Part shown: positions 1-8,322 of the stretch, one piece after another
Layout of the letters: each line of letters starts with the position of its first letter
Numbering within the stretch: position 1 is the stretch's first letter
Origin: Pontibacter sp. HSC-14F20
Lineage (GTDB): Bacteria > Bacteroidota > Bacteroidia > Cytophagales > Hymenobacteraceae
DNA length: 64,000 nt
Direction: 5' to 3'
NCBI RefSeq assembly: GCF_019599265.1
Contig: NZ_JAHZTC010000019.1
Span: forward strand, 1-64,000
Position numbers and translations under genes: made by a program
Notes under the pieces: generated by a model
The model's input: the letters and a program-made list of their open reading frames with translations, nothing else
Database searches by the model: none
What the model was told of the DNA's origin: nothing

Positions 1-108
1 ATAGAAGAACGAAATGAGAAACAAGTAAAAATCCACTGGAGCTTCACAGTCAAGGAGGCCAGGGAAAAGATGGCTTCTCAGTATGCTAAAGTGATACCTA
101 ATGACTAA
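1..108 (+). CDS. C-terminal fragment of an IS630-like transposase
   Basis: An open frame enters from the left edge and ends at a TAA at 106-108, giving the last 35 residues of a protein. The segment containing HWSFTVKEAREKM resembles the C-terminal tail of IS630/Tc1-type transposases, where a W-x-F-T-x-x-(D/E)-A-R block is common near the end. The catalytic DDE part lies outside the window, so intactness cannot be judged. No other gene lies between here and 259. The family assignment rests on this short tail only. Confidence 0.45.
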   Translation: MEERNEKQVKIHWSFTVKEAREKMASQYAKVIPND

Positions 109-258
109 ATTGACTGTGTACTAGTACTGTAACTCCTTGTAATAGCAGCCCTATACCCGCTCCAACAACTATTTCCGTCTAAATTTACCCCACATTTCCT
201 CCTCTTTATCCACTAAATCCTGACGAAAAATTACTATATTGCTGCAAATGTGTAGTAT

Positions 259-1260
259 ATGAAAGTCGTTATTCCTGTTGCTGGTGTTGGTTCTAAACTC
301 CGTCCGCACACACATACCCAGCCCAAATCGCTGGTGCCGGTGGCGGATAATACGATACTGGGCCACATTGTAGAGCGGCTCATACAGGCAGGTATACAGG
401 ACTATGTGTTTATCATTGGCTACCTCGGCGACAAGGTGGAAAACTACGTCCGGCAAAAATACCCTGAGATCAGGGCACAGTTTATAGTACAGGAGCCCCG
501 CGAAGGTCTGGGGCACGCCCTCTGGATTGCCCGCGAAACCTACCGTCACGAAGAGAGTGTGCTCATTATGCTCGGCGACAACATTGTAGAAGCCGATTTG
601 CCCGCCATCATCGCCTCTCCTAAATCGGTGTTGGGTGTGAAGAAAGTGGCAAAGCCTTCGCTGTTTGGCGTAACGGAAGTCGGCAACGACGAATACATAG
701 TGAAACTGGTGGAGAAGCCGAAGATTCCGAAATCGAACTTTGCGCTGGTGGGGCTCTACAAGATCATGAATCCTGAAAAGCTGGTTAGTTCACTCGAATA
801 TATCATCACCGAAGGTATACACACCCACAACGAGTACCACCTCACCGATGCGCTCATGCACATGATCCGGCAGGGCGAGAAAATGGTGACCTGGAACGTG
901 GACAACTGGTTTGACTGCGGTCGCAAAGAAACCCTACTTGAGGCCAATGCCAAAATTCTGAGCCGACCCCGCTTTCGGGATATTGATTACTCAAAAGAGT
1001 ATCCGGGCAACATCATTATTCCGCCGGTGAGCATTGGCGCCAACTGCAACATCACAAACTCCATCATCGGCCCTAATGTGGCCATCGGCGAACATGCTAC
1101 CATTTCACGTACCTCGCTGAGCAACTCAATTATAGGGGCCTACTCCGAGCTGCAGAACGCCGTGATGCACGATTCTATTATCGGATCCGATGCCAGCTTC
1201 AAGGGCCTTAGCCACAGCCTCAACATCGGCGACAGCACGGAAATCAATTTTGCGCAATAG
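259..1260 (+). CDS. Sugar-phosphate nucleotidyltransferase
   Basis: This 333-residue protein has an N-terminal nucleotidyltransferase fold, with the pyrophosphorylase signature VIPVAGVGSKLRPHT at residues 4-18 followed by QPKSLVPVADN. The C-terminal quarter, from about residue 250, is a left-handed beta-helix of hexapeptide repeats (IGANCNITNSIIGPNVAIGE). Enzymes of this type join a sugar-1-phosphate to an NTP, making for example dTDP-glucose or GDP-mannose for surface polysaccharide; sequence alone does not fix the substrate. The canonical GGxGTRL loop is replaced by AGVGSKL, as in many glucose-1-phosphate thymidylyltransferase-like proteins of Bacteroidota. It appears monocistronic. Confidence 0.85.
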   Translation: MKVVIPVAGVGSKLRPHTHTQPKSLVPVADNTILGHIVERLIQAGIQDYVFIIGYLGDKVENYVRQKYPEIRAQFIVQEPREGLGHALWIARETYRHEESVLIMLGDNIVEADLPAIIASPKSVLGVKKVAKPSLFGVTEVGNDEYIVKLVEKPKIPKSNFALVGLYKIMNPEKLVSSLEYIITEGIHTHNEYHLTDALMHMIRQGEKMVTWNVDNWFDCGRKETLLEANAKILSRPRFRDIDYSKEYPGNIIIPPVSIGANCNITNSIIGPNVAIGEHATISRTSLSNSIIGAYSELQNAVMHDSIIGSDASFKGLSHSLNIGDSTEINFAQ

Positions 1261-1341
1261 CTCGTAGCTGTAAGTTCTGCAGCGAATTTTTTATCTTTAA
1301 TCCTTGTTAAAACGAATAGTCCCAAACGATCATACAGCCAC

Positions 1342-3540
1342 ATGAAAAAAACAACTGTCCTTTTGCTGGCAGGCGGTCTGACTGCCGTATCGGCCTGCAA
1401 ATCATCCCAAACCGAGAATACCGCCACTGGCATGAATTCTGAAACTACAACAACGGCGCCTGTAGCTGCCGCCGAATCCCAACTCACTTACCCTGAAACC
1501 AAGAAAGTAGACCACTCCGATGATTACTTCGGCACCAAAGTGGCTGACCCGTACCGCTGGCTCGAAACTCACAACGAAGAAGTAGACCAGTGGGTAGAGG
1601 CACAGAACAAAGTGACCTTCGATTACCTGGACGGCATTGAGTTCCGTGACCAGATCAAGGAGCGTTTGACCAAAATCTGGAATTATCCGAAGTATGGTGC
1701 CCCGTTTAAAAAAGGCGGTAAGTACTATTTCTACAAAAACGACGGCCTGCAGAACCAGAGCGTGCTCTACGTGCAGAACACCCTGGAGAGCGAGGCGAAA
1801 GTATTCCTCGACCCAAACAAATTCTCTAACGACGGTACGGTAGCTCTCACGGCCTTGGCTTTCGACAAAGATGCCAAATATGTAGCCTACGGCACCTCAA
1901 GCGGCGGCTCTGACTGGAATACGTACGAAATAATAGAAGTGGCCACCGGCAAGAAACTCGACGACAAAGTGGAGTGGGTGAAATTCTCCGGCCCGAGCTG
2001 GCACCAAGACGGCTTCTTTTACAGTCGCTACGATGCCCCAACCGAAGGCAACAAGCTGGCCAACAAGAACGAGTATCACAAGGTATATTACCACAAAATA
2101 GGCACGCCGCAGAGCCAGGACAAGCTGGTATACGAAGATAAAACCAAGCCGCTCCGCAACTACTACGGCCAGACCACAGACGACGAGCGCTTCCTGATCC
2201 TGAACGCGTCGGAAGGAGCCGCTGGCGCCAATGCCCTGTACTATCGCGATCTGACGGATCCGAAATCTACTATCAAGCCCATCATCGACAGCTTTGAGTC
2301 AGAGTACAGTGTGGTGGACAACGTAGGCGACAAGCTGCTGGTGCGCACCAACAAAAATGCCCCGCGCTACTGTTTAGTGCTCATCGATCCGAAAAAGCCA
2401 CAGGAGCAGAACTGGAAAATAGTGGTGCCGCAAAACGAAAACGTGATGACCGGTGTGTCGCTGGTAGGAGGCCGCATCATTGCCTCATACATGAAAGACG
2501 CTTCCAGCGAAGTGGTCGTATTCGACACCAACGGCAAGCAACTGAACAAAGTAGAGCTGCCGGCTATTGGTACAGTGGGTGGTTTTAGCGGCGAGAAAGA
2601 CGATAAAGAGACATTCTTCACGTTTACGTCCTTCACTTACCCGCCAACCATTTACCACTATGATGTGCCAAACAATAAGGTAACGTTATTCCGCAAAACG
2701 GAAGTAGATGTGGACACCGAAGCCTATGAAACCAAGCAGGTGTTCTATACCTCGAAAGACGGTACTAAAGTGCCGATGTTCATTGTGCACAAAAAAGGCC
2801 TGGAGCTGAACGGCAACAACCCGACATACCTGTACGCTTACGGTGGTTTCAACATTTCGCTTACGCCAAGCTTTAGCATCGCCAACATGCTGTGGCTTGA
2901 GAATGGTGGCGTGTACGCGATGCCAAACCTGCGCGGTGGCGGTGAGTACGGCGAAGACTGGCACAAAGCGGGTATGACGCCAAACAAGCAAAATGTGTTC
3001 GACGACTTTATTGCTGCAGCCGAGTACCTGATCGACAGCAAGTATACTTCCAGCGAAAAACTGGCTGTGGGCGGTGGCTCAAACGGTGGCTTGCTGGTAG
3101 GTGCCTTTATGACACAGCGCCCGGAACTGGCGAAAGTAGCTGTACCTGCGGTGGGTGTAATGGACATGCTGCGCTTCCACAAGTTTACCATCGGTTGGGC
3201 GTGGGTACCCGAGTACGGTTCTGCTGACGACGAAGCACAGTTCAAAAACCTGTATACCTTCTCGCCGCTGCATAACATTAAGGAAGGTGTGAAATACCCT
3301 GCCACACTGGTGAAAACTGCGGACCACGACGACCGAGTAGTGCCAGCGCACTCGTTCAAGTTCATCTCCGAGCTGCAGGATAAAGGCGCTCCTGGCAACC
3401 CATACCTAATCCGCATTGATGTGCGTGCAGGTCACGGTGCCGGTAAGCCAACTTCTCTGGTTATTCAGGAGTGGGCCGATACCTGGGCGTTCCTTTACAA
3501 GAACATGGGCGTGAACCCGTATGCCAAGCAGCAGCCCTAA
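1342..3540 (+). CDS. Prolyl oligopeptidase family serine peptidase (S9A), lipoprotein
   Basis: The 732-residue protein has a lipoprotein signal ending in AVSAC, so Cys19 is the probable lipidated residue and the enzyme should sit in the periplasm or on the outer membrane. Residues about 50-440 form the seven-bladed propeller that gates the active site. The C-terminal alpha/beta hydrolase domain carries the nucleophile motif GGGSNGG (Ser near 580), the acid loop DHDDRV near 661-665 and the histidine in RAGHGAGK near 695. S9A enzymes cut short peptides after proline. A TATCTTTA element at 1292-1299 resembles a Bacteroidota -7 box, and a strong terminator follows the gene. Confidence 0.93.
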   Translation: MKKTTVLLLAGGLTAVSACKSSQTENTATGMNSETTTTAPVAAAESQLTYPETKKVDHSDDYFGTKVADPYRWLETHNEEVDQWVEAQNKVTFDYLDGIEFRDQIKERLTKIWNYPKYGAPFKKGGKYYFYKNDGLQNQSVLYVQNTLESEAKVFLDPNKFSNDGTVALTALAFDKDAKYVAYGTSSGGSDWNTYEIIEVATGKKLDDKVEWVKFSGPSWHQDGFFYSRYDAPTEGNKLANKNEYHKVYYHKIGTPQSQDKLVYEDKTKPLRNYYGQTTDDERFLILNASEGAAGANALYYRDLTDPKSTIKPIIDSFESEYSVVDNVGDKLLVRTNKNAPRYCLVLIDPKKPQEQNWKIVVPQNENVMTGVSLVGGRIIASYMKDASSEVVVFDTNGKQLNKVELPAIGTVGGFSGEKDDKETFFTFTSFTYPPTIYHYDVPNNKVTLFRKTEVDVDTEAYETKQVFYTSKDGTKVPMFIVHKKGLELNGNNPTYLYAYGGFNISLTPSFSIANMLWLENGGVYAMPNLRGGGEYGEDWHKAGMTPNKQNVFDDFIAAAEYLIDSKYTSSEKLAVGGGSNGGLLVGAFMTQRPELAKVAVPAVGVMDMLRFHKFTIGWAWVPEYGSADDEAQFKNLYTFSPLHNIKEGVKYPATLVKTADHDDRVVPAHSFKFISELQDKGAPGNPYLIRIDVRAGHGAGKPTSLVIQEWADTWAFLYKNMGVNPYAKQQP

Positions 3541-3563
3541 CAGGTATAGCTGATAATTGAAGT

Positions 3564-3606
3564 AAAAAAGGCCAGTACTGCAGCGATGCGGTGCTGGCCT
3601 TTTTTT
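3564..3606 (+). terminator. Intrinsic terminator after the prolyl oligopeptidase
   Basis: Inverted arms GGCCAGTAC and GTGCTGGCC (one G-T mismatch) are flanked by A6 upstream and T7 downstream. It begins about 25 bases after the stop codon and may work in both directions. Confidence 0.85.
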
Positions 3607-3682
3607 AGATTGAGGCTTTAGTGTTATTTGATTTATATTAGTATTTTTTATATTTATTTAATCAACTTGAAGCCTTAACAAT

Positions 3683-4153
3683 ATGGAAGCAGAACTTTAC
3701 AACGAGCAACCCTTGGGAATGCAACTTAACCCGGACTCCAGAGATTTTTTGAGCGCAGCAGCCCAATGGGGCAGGTTCTTGTCTATTGTCGGCTTCGTCA
3801 TTTTAGGCTTTGTCGGATTGGCAGGATTATTCATGTCTGCTATTTTTTTCGGAGGTATAGGAAATGTTTCTGGTGGAAATTTCCTGAACAGTGCCACAGC
3901 AGGTATAGGTGTAGGACTTTTCTATTTTCTGGGAGCATTGCTGTACTTCATTCCTATCCTATACTTATACAAGTTTTCTTCCCACATGCGGACAGGTCTT
4001 AGCACAAATAACAAGGAGATGATTTCGAAGTCCTTTAGGAACCTGAAGTCGCTCTTCAAATTCATGGGTATCCTGACTATTATTATGTTGGTGATCTATG
4101 CGCTGGGGCTTCTTTTTATGCCATTCGGTGCTTTTGTGGGTGCCTTCTTTTAG
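3683..4153 (+). CDS. DUF5362-like integral membrane protein
   Basis: This 156-residue protein has a short polar N-terminus, then a helix-rich membrane domain with hydrophobic stretches near residues 30-58, 75-98 and 128-150. A charged amphipathic linker (SKSFRNLKSLFKFMG) precedes the last membrane segment. The pattern matches the DUF5362 family of small Bacteroidota membrane proteins, whose function is unknown. It is flanked by terminators on both sides, so it is probably transcribed alone. Base composition is more AT-rich than in the neighbouring enzymes. Confidence 0.6.
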   Translation: MEAELYNEQPLGMQLNPDSRDFLSAAAQWGRFLSIVGFVILGFVGLAGLFMSAIFFGGIGNVSGGNFLNSATAGIGVGLFYFLGALLYFIPILYLYKFSSHMRTGLSTNNKEMISKSFRNLKSLFKFMGILTIIMLVIYALGLLFMPFGAFVGAFF

Positions 4154-4176
4154 ATTATAAACGTTCTGAGAATGAT

Positions 4177-4207
4177 AGCACATTGGGCAACCGATGTGCT
4201 TTTTTTA
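4177..4207 (+). terminator. Intrinsic terminator
   Basis: Arms AGCACAT and ATGTGCT are separated by about 10 bases and followed by T7. The next bases hold two overlapping TATACCT units. Confidence 0.75.
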
Positions 4208-4272
4208 TACCTATACCTGAAAGCCCAAGCCCGATTCCTGCGTACCTTGTAACACGAACCAAACCACACGCT

Positions 4273-5016
4273 ATGAAATCAGTGACAGGCCAAAGCAACT
4301 TTACCATACGCTCCACCGAAACAGATATGAACGGTCAGGCGACCTTACCGGCGCTGGTCGGTTACATGCAGGAAGCCGCCTGGGACAACACCGCCACCAT
4401 GGGCATATCGATGTATGAGTTGCTGGAGCGCGGCCTCACCTGGATATTGCAGCGCATGCGCGTCGAAATGTTCCGCTACCCGAAGCACCGCGAAAAGATT
4501 ACCGTCGAAACCTGGGCTTCGGGGCGTGAGCGCGTGTTCCTGCACCGCGATTTCAGGGTATACGGCCCCGCCCGCGAGCTGCTGGGGCAGGTGACCAGCG
4601 TATGGCTGGTAATGGATGTGGTGAAGCGCCAACTTGTATCGGTGCCCGATTTTATCACGGCCATAGAAGTAGTGCCGGGTCAGGAGCCGCTGCCTTTTGC
4701 CAAGGGCAAGTTACCGCCACTGGAGCAGGTCAGGTATGAGCAGCAAATGCCTGTGCGCTGGCACGACATCGACCTCAACCGCCACGTTACCAACACGCGC
4801 TACCTCCAATGGGTCCTTGAAACGCTGCCGGTAGAAATGCTCGAAAAGCTGCAGCTAAGCGAAATTGATATTATCTTTAAAGCCGAAAGTACTCTGGGCG
4901 ACACCGTTGCAGCTACTGCCGGACCAGTTGAAGAACCCGGTATTTTCCTGCACAAACTCACCAGCACCGAAACAGGCAAAGAACTGGTGCAAGCCAGAAC
5001 TAAGTTTGGAAGTTGA
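4273..5016 (+). CDS. Acyl-ACP thioesterase-like protein
   Basis: A 247-residue double hot-dog protein. The first domain has TDMNGQATLPALVGYMQEAA and the second, near residues 160-180, has WHDIDLNRHVTNTRYLQWV, which matches the Asn/His-bearing catalytic helix of FatA/FatB-type thioesterases. Such enzymes release free fatty acids from acyl carrier protein. An in-frame reading extends back to 4183, but it would run through the preceding terminator, so the ATG at 4273 is preferred. No operon partner is evident; a GNAT gene follows after 140 bases. Chain-length preference cannot be read from the sequence. Confidence 0.82.
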   Translation: MKSVTGQSNFTIRSTETDMNGQATLPALVGYMQEAAWDNTATMGISMYELLERGLTWILQRMRVEMFRYPKHREKITVETWASGRERVFLHRDFRVYGPARELLGQVTSVWLVMDVVKRQLVSVPDFITAIEVVPGQEPLPFAKGKLPPLEQVRYEQQMPVRWHDIDLNRHVTNTRYLQWVLETLPVEMLEKLQLSEIDIIFKAESTLGDTVAATAGPVEEPGIFLHKLTSTETGKELVQARTKFGS

Positions 5017-5156
5017 AGCGTTTGAGAAAATTGTGAAAGTAGCAAGCCTGCAGGTATACCTGTAGGGACAGGTCGCGACCTGACTAAATCGTGCACGGAA
5101 AACAAATCAATCAGCTACCTATTTAGCCTTCAAATAATCCGCAATAAACCATCAAT

Positions 5157-5630
5157 ATGCTAAACATCAGAAAAGGAACCATAGACGACCTGCCGCAGGT
5201 GCACGCACTGATACAAGAGCTGGCCGTGTACGAAAAAGCGCCGGACGAAGTGACCAACACCGTTCTGGACATGCATCGGGACGGGTTTGGGGAAAATCCG
5301 ATTTTTAAATTCTTTGTGGCCGAGACCAATCAGGGTATAGTAGGTATAGCGCTTTACTATATCGCCTATTCCACGTGGAAAGGTAAAATGCTTTTTCTAG
5401 AGGACCTGGTGGTGACCGAGCCCCTGCGTCGAAGCGGTATCGGCAAAATGCTGTTCAATGCCGTCGCCCGCGAAGCCAAAGAAATTGGTGCCAAACGCAT
5501 GAAATGGCAAGTGTTGGACTGGAACGAGCCGGCTATCGCGTTCTATAAAAAGATAGGCGCCAACCTGGATGGCGAATGGATCAACTGCAACTTCAACGAA
5601 GAACAAATCAAGGGATTCAGCGCCGACTAG
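5157..5630 (+). CDS. GNAT family N-acetyltransferase, diamine acetyltransferase-like
   Basis: A 157-residue single-domain GNAT. It has IRKGTIDDLPQVHALIQEL at the N-terminus, the core strand LFLEDLVV near residue 80, and an acetyl-CoA loop RRSGIGKML (R/Q-x-x-G-x-G/A) near 90-98. The overall layout, including ELAVYEKAPDEV near residues 20-31, resembles eukaryotic-type spermidine/spermine or thialysine acetyltransferases, so an amine substrate is plausible but unproven. The gene ends just before a perfect bidirectional terminator shared with the converging gene. Confidence 0.85.
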   Translation: MLNIRKGTIDDLPQVHALIQELAVYEKAPDEVTNTVLDMHRDGFGENPIFKFFVAETNQGIVGIALYYIAYSTWKGKMLFLEDLVVTEPLRRSGIGKMLFNAVAREAKEIGAKRMKWQVLDWNEPAIAFYKKIGANLDGEWINCNFNEEQIKGFSAD

Positions 5631-5670
5631 GGTATGAGTCTCAGCTATACATTAGCTTAACATCTATACG

Positions 5671-5709
5671 CAAACAAGCCCGTGCTATACCTTAGCACGG
5701 GCTTGTTTG
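5671..5709. terminator. Perfect 16-bp bidirectional terminator
   Basis: Two perfect 16-base arms (5671-5686 and 5694-5709) flank a 7-base loop, and the outer ends are A- and T-rich. The loop and its edges read CTATACCTTAG, so a TATACCT motif sits at the hairpin tip. It separates convergent genes ending at 5630 (+) and 5727 (-). Confidence 0.85.
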
Positions 5710-5726
5710 CTGTTAAGGTATAATCC

Positions 5727-6053
5727 TTACTGGTCCTTTTCTACATCTCTGCCAACAATTTCCAGCAAAGAACGGAAGGCAACAAACTTTTCCGGATAAC
5801 GCGCATGTACCTTGGCCTGCAAGGCGGGCGCATGATCGCGCTGGTATTCTTCCAGGTCCTCCAGGTTGCGGCAGGTATACTGCACGGCATAGGTGGCACC
5901 GCCATTATCTTCTTCGTGCAGCAGGCGGGCAATCTGGTTGTTCAGGAAAAAGCCGGTGGCCATCACCTCCGGTATATGCGTGCTCTTCATCCAGTCCAGC
6001 CACTCTTCGGCCACGCTGTTGTCGATGTTGATGGTTACGTTGTATATAATCAT
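5727..6053 (-). CDS. DUF4286 family protein
   Basis: A 108-residue soluble protein beginning MIIYNVTINIDNSVAEEWLDWM, the hallmark of the DUF4286 family, a small ferredoxin-like fold common in Bacteroidota and of unknown function. Alternating beta and alpha segments follow, including the conserved-looking YAVQYTCRNLEDLEEYQ. The ATG at 6053 is chosen because the upstream TTG at 6059 overlaps a promoter -7 box (6057-6064). The stop is about 18 bases from the shared terminator. Confidence 0.75.
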   Translation of the reverse strand: MIIYNVTINIDNSVAEEWLDWMKSTHIPEVMATGFFLNNQIARLLHEEDNGGATYAVQYTCRNLEDLEEYQRDHAPALQAKVHARYPEKFVAFRSLLEIVGRDVEKDQ

Positions 6054-6056
6054 ACT

Positions 6057-6064
6057 CAAAATTA
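6057..6064 (-). promoter_or_regulatory. Candidate -7 box (TAATTTTG) abutting the start codon
   Basis: Reading the minus strand, TAATTTTG fits the Bacteroidota -7 consensus TAnnTTTG and ends three bases before the ATG at 6053. A TTTG lies 24 bases further upstream (6089-6092). If real, the transcript would be essentially leaderless. Confidence 0.35.
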
Positions 6065-6102
6065 CGATTTTTCTTTTAGCTTAGTGCTCAAACAGGTATA
6101 CG

Positions 6103-6738
6103 ATGATGCAGGACATAGCCAAAAAGTTAAATTTGAAGTCAGGGTGGCAGGTGCTGGTGCTCAATGCGCAGGCAGGTATAGCAGAGGGCCTAACGGCACA
6201 AGGTATAGACGTACACAGTACACCTGCTGTAGGTATAGCCTATGATGCGGTGCAGGTGTTTGCCACCGATAGCCGCGAGCTCAACTACTACGTGCCGCTT
6301 GCTGTGCCTTCGCTCAAACGAAATGGGCTGCTTTGGGTAGCCTATCCCAAAAAATCGTCAGGTATAAAATCGGATCTGAACCGCGATAACGGTTGGGAAG
6401 CGGTATCAGGTTTAGGCTACGCTGCGGTCAGGCAGGTGGCGATAGACGATACTTGGTCTTCGCTGCGGTTTAAGCATAAGTCTGAACGAAGTGCGCCATC
6501 GAAGTTTGGGGTTGATGCACCAGGTATAGACCGCAAGAACAGAACAGTGGAAATACCGCAGGATCTGCGCGAAGCTTTGGAATCGGCAGGTTTGCTGGAG
6601 ACATTTGAGAAGCTGGCCTTTACGCACCGCAAAGAACACGTGCTGGCCATACAGGAAGCCAAACGACCTGAAACCCGTGCCAACCGCATCGGTAAAACCA
6701 TCGAAATGCTATTTGGCCAGCAGTTGCTTGACCGCTGA
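6103..6738 (+). CDS. YdeI/OmpD-associated family protein with N-terminal DUF3052-like domain
   Basis: A 211-residue two-part protein. Residues about 1-110, with LLWVAYPKKSSGIKSDLNRDNGW near 75-97, look like the DUF3052-type domain. The C-terminal half (PQDLREALESAGLLETFEKLAFTHRKE...AKRPETRANRIGK) matches the YdeI/OmdA C-terminal helical module, where the R-P-E-T-R-x-x-R-I block is typical. Members have been linked to bacteriocin protection, but the biochemical role is unclear. Four AGGTATA units fall inside the gene. The divergent DUF4286 gene starts 50 bases away. Confidence 0.75.
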   Translation: MMQDIAKKLNLKSGWQVLVLNAQAGIAEGLTAQGIDVHSTPAVGIAYDAVQVFATDSRELNYYVPLAVPSLKRNGLLWVAYPKKSSGIKSDLNRDNGWEAVSGLGYAAVRQVAIDDTWSSLRFKHKSERSAPSKFGVDAPGIDRKNRTVEIPQDLREALESAGLLETFEKLAFTHRKEHVLAIQEAKRPETRANRIGKTIEMLFGQQLLDR

Positions 6739-6816
6739 TACAGGTATAGGCGGGTTGACCAAAAAGAGGCAGATTCTGTATTCAGGGCAGCCAGCAGGTA
6801 TAGCAGATACAAAAGC

Positions 6817-6855
6817 AAAAGACCGCAGCAGGGTATACCTGTTGCGGTCTTTTTT
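6817..6855. terminator. Bidirectional terminator with AGGTATACCT at its tip
   Basis: Arms AAAAGACCGCAGCAGG and CCTGTTGCGGTCTTTT pair with a single G-U, closing on a loop GTATA. The hairpin apex is the palindromic form of the dispersed AGGTATA motif. It lies between convergent genes. Confidence 0.85.
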
Positions 6856-6875
6856 ATGATTTCTAAAGAAGGTGC

Positions 6876-7442
6876 TTAATTCGCCACGATCACATTAAAA
6901 CTAACGTCGATGTCGGTTTCGCCATTTGTGGTGTTCGTGCCGGTTTTGATATTGCCTGGCTGATGCTTGAGCAAAACTCTCAGCTTGCCGTTGCCTATAC
7001 CTGCTCCGGTTGTCACAGTTGACTCCAGACCGACAGGAAGGTTGTTCTGGTCCATGTCGGTAATGGTGACAACCACGGTCGCATCGCTGCCTGCCTCCGG
7101 CGTGAAGGTATACACAAGCAGGTGCTCGTCACGCTCGTTTTGGATTTCTGCTGTCATGTCGGCAACAGGGTTCTTGCTTTCGTCGGTCATGGTGACTACA
7201 GCCGTGTACTCTGTGCCTGGCCGCAATGTGAGCGGTGCATTCTGTACCGGCGAGCCGGTTAAGGTGCTGATGGTAGCTTCTGTGTCCTGGCCTTTCCCGG
7301 TTGGGGTCAGCGAAAGCGTCACAGCTGTAATTACCTCCTGCTCATCCTCCGGACCTGGCTCTTCATCGTCTTTACAGGAAGTGAAGGCAAGCAGGCTGCC
7401 CATCAGCAGAAAAGCAAGGTATGGTCTAAGTAGTTTGTTCAT
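6876..7442 (-). CDS. Lipoprotein paralogue, TonB-receptor-linked
   Basis: A 188-residue lipoprotein with a signal ending LLAFTSC (Cys23), then an acidic linker DDEEPGPEDEQE and a beta-rich body. It is a clear paralogue of the gene at 7703-8272: both begin M(N/K)K followed by RPYLAFLLMGSLL and share LP-x-GLE-(S/T)-T and a C-terminal LKHQPG. Unlike its sister it has no histidine cluster. Its place downstream of a TonB-dependent receptor suggests a surface or periplasmic ligand-binding partner. No catalytic motif is visible. A terminator separates the two copies, so this one may be expressed independently or by read-through. Confidence 0.65.
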   Translation of the reverse strand: MNKLLRPYLAFLLMGSLLAFTSCKDDEEPGPEDEQEVITAVTLSLTPTGKGQDTEATISTLTGSPVQNAPLTLRPGTEYTAVVTMTDESKNPVADMTAEIQNERDEHLLVYTFTPEAGSDATVVVTITDMDQNNLPVGLESTVTTGAGIGNGKLRVLLKHQPGNIKTGTNTTNGETDIDVSFNVIVAN

Positions 7443-7651
7443 GCAGGTATAGTTTCATAATGATACTGGCTGTCGGTCAAGGTATAAATATAGCGTTTTA
7501 TTCAGAAGATGGCACGCTGCAAGGGCTTCGGCATTTGAATGCTACTGATCAGGCTGATTTACGGCAGGCACGAGCGTGTAGTTACTAACGGTATGGCCGT
7601 CAAAAAAGTCTGTTTTTCGAAGCTCATTTACCGGTATATAGGGAGTTAATG

Positions 7652-7680
7652 AAAAAGGGGCACCGACTGGCGCCCCTTTT
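7652..7680 (-). terminator. Terminator between the paralogous lipoprotein genes
   Basis: Arms AAAAGGGGC and GCCCCTTTT enclose about 10 bases. Reading the minus strand, the hairpin ends in a T-run, about 20 bases after the stop of the gene at 7703-8272. Confidence 0.75.
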
Positions 7681-7702
7681 ATGTTATACAGCTAGCTGCT
7701 TA

Positions 7703-8272
7703 TTACTGAACTTTGGTGTCAAACGTGATATCTACGTCAGACTCGCCGGTATTCTCGTTGCTCGTGCTGCTCTTGGTGCCCGGCTGGTGCTTAAGTATAA
7801 TGCGCATTTTGCCTGTTCCGGCCGCAGTAGTTGTCGCCGTCGTTTCCAGCCCGATCGGGAGGCCGTTCGCATCCTTATCAGTTTTAGAAATGTCAACCAG
7901 GTCCTGCGGTGTCACCAGATAGAAAATCTCATGGGCTATTCCCTCTTCACGAATTTCGGAGGTCAGGTCGTGTGCATGGTGGTGATCGCCGTGTGCCTCT
8001 TCAGATGCAAAAGTCAGGGAGCCGGTATACGTAGTGTTGGCGCTGAGCACCAGTGCGTCTATCTCAGGAGCGTTTCCGCCTGGTCCGTCTAAATCTTCCC
8101 AGGTGGCAGTAACTGCTTCACCACCAGTGGAAGGCGTAAGCGTCAGGGTCACGGTCGTTACTACATCGTGCTCGTGGTCCGGCTCAGGTTCCTCTTCATC
8201 TTTACAGGCCGAAAATGTAAGTAAGCTTCCCATTAGCAAAAAAGCGAGGTATGGTCTGAATGATTTCTTCAT
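7703..8272 (-). CDS. Lipoprotein paralogue with histidine-rich segment
   Basis: A 189-residue lipoprotein with lipobox LLTFSAC (Cys23), an acidic/His linker (EEPEPDHEHD) and a second histidine cluster, EEAHGDHHHAHD, near residue 95. The His-rich patches suggest binding of a transition metal such as zinc or copper. The start lies 50 bases from the end of the TonB-dependent receptor gene and in the same direction, so the two are probably co-transcribed. The remainder is beta-rich, without recognised domains. I infer a metal-capture role from the histidines and the neighbourhood. Confidence 0.65.
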   Translation of the reverse strand: MKKSFRPYLAFLLMGSLLTFSACKDEEEPEPDHEHDVVTTVTLTLTPSTGGEAVTATWEDLDGPGGNAPEIDALVLSANTTYTGSLTFASEEAHGDHHHAHDLTSEIREEGIAHEIFYLVTPQDLVDISKTDKDANGLPIGLETTATTTAAGTGKMRIILKHQPGTKSSTSNENTGESDVDITFDTKVQ

Positions 8273-8322
8273 GATAATAAACTGTTTTAGGTTTAATTAA
8301 TTGAATTCTTTAATTGATGTGA

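Noticed and set aside
4183-4272. Upstream extension of the acyl-ACP thioesterase
   Set aside because: It would start inside an intrinsic terminator and adds residues without family similarity.
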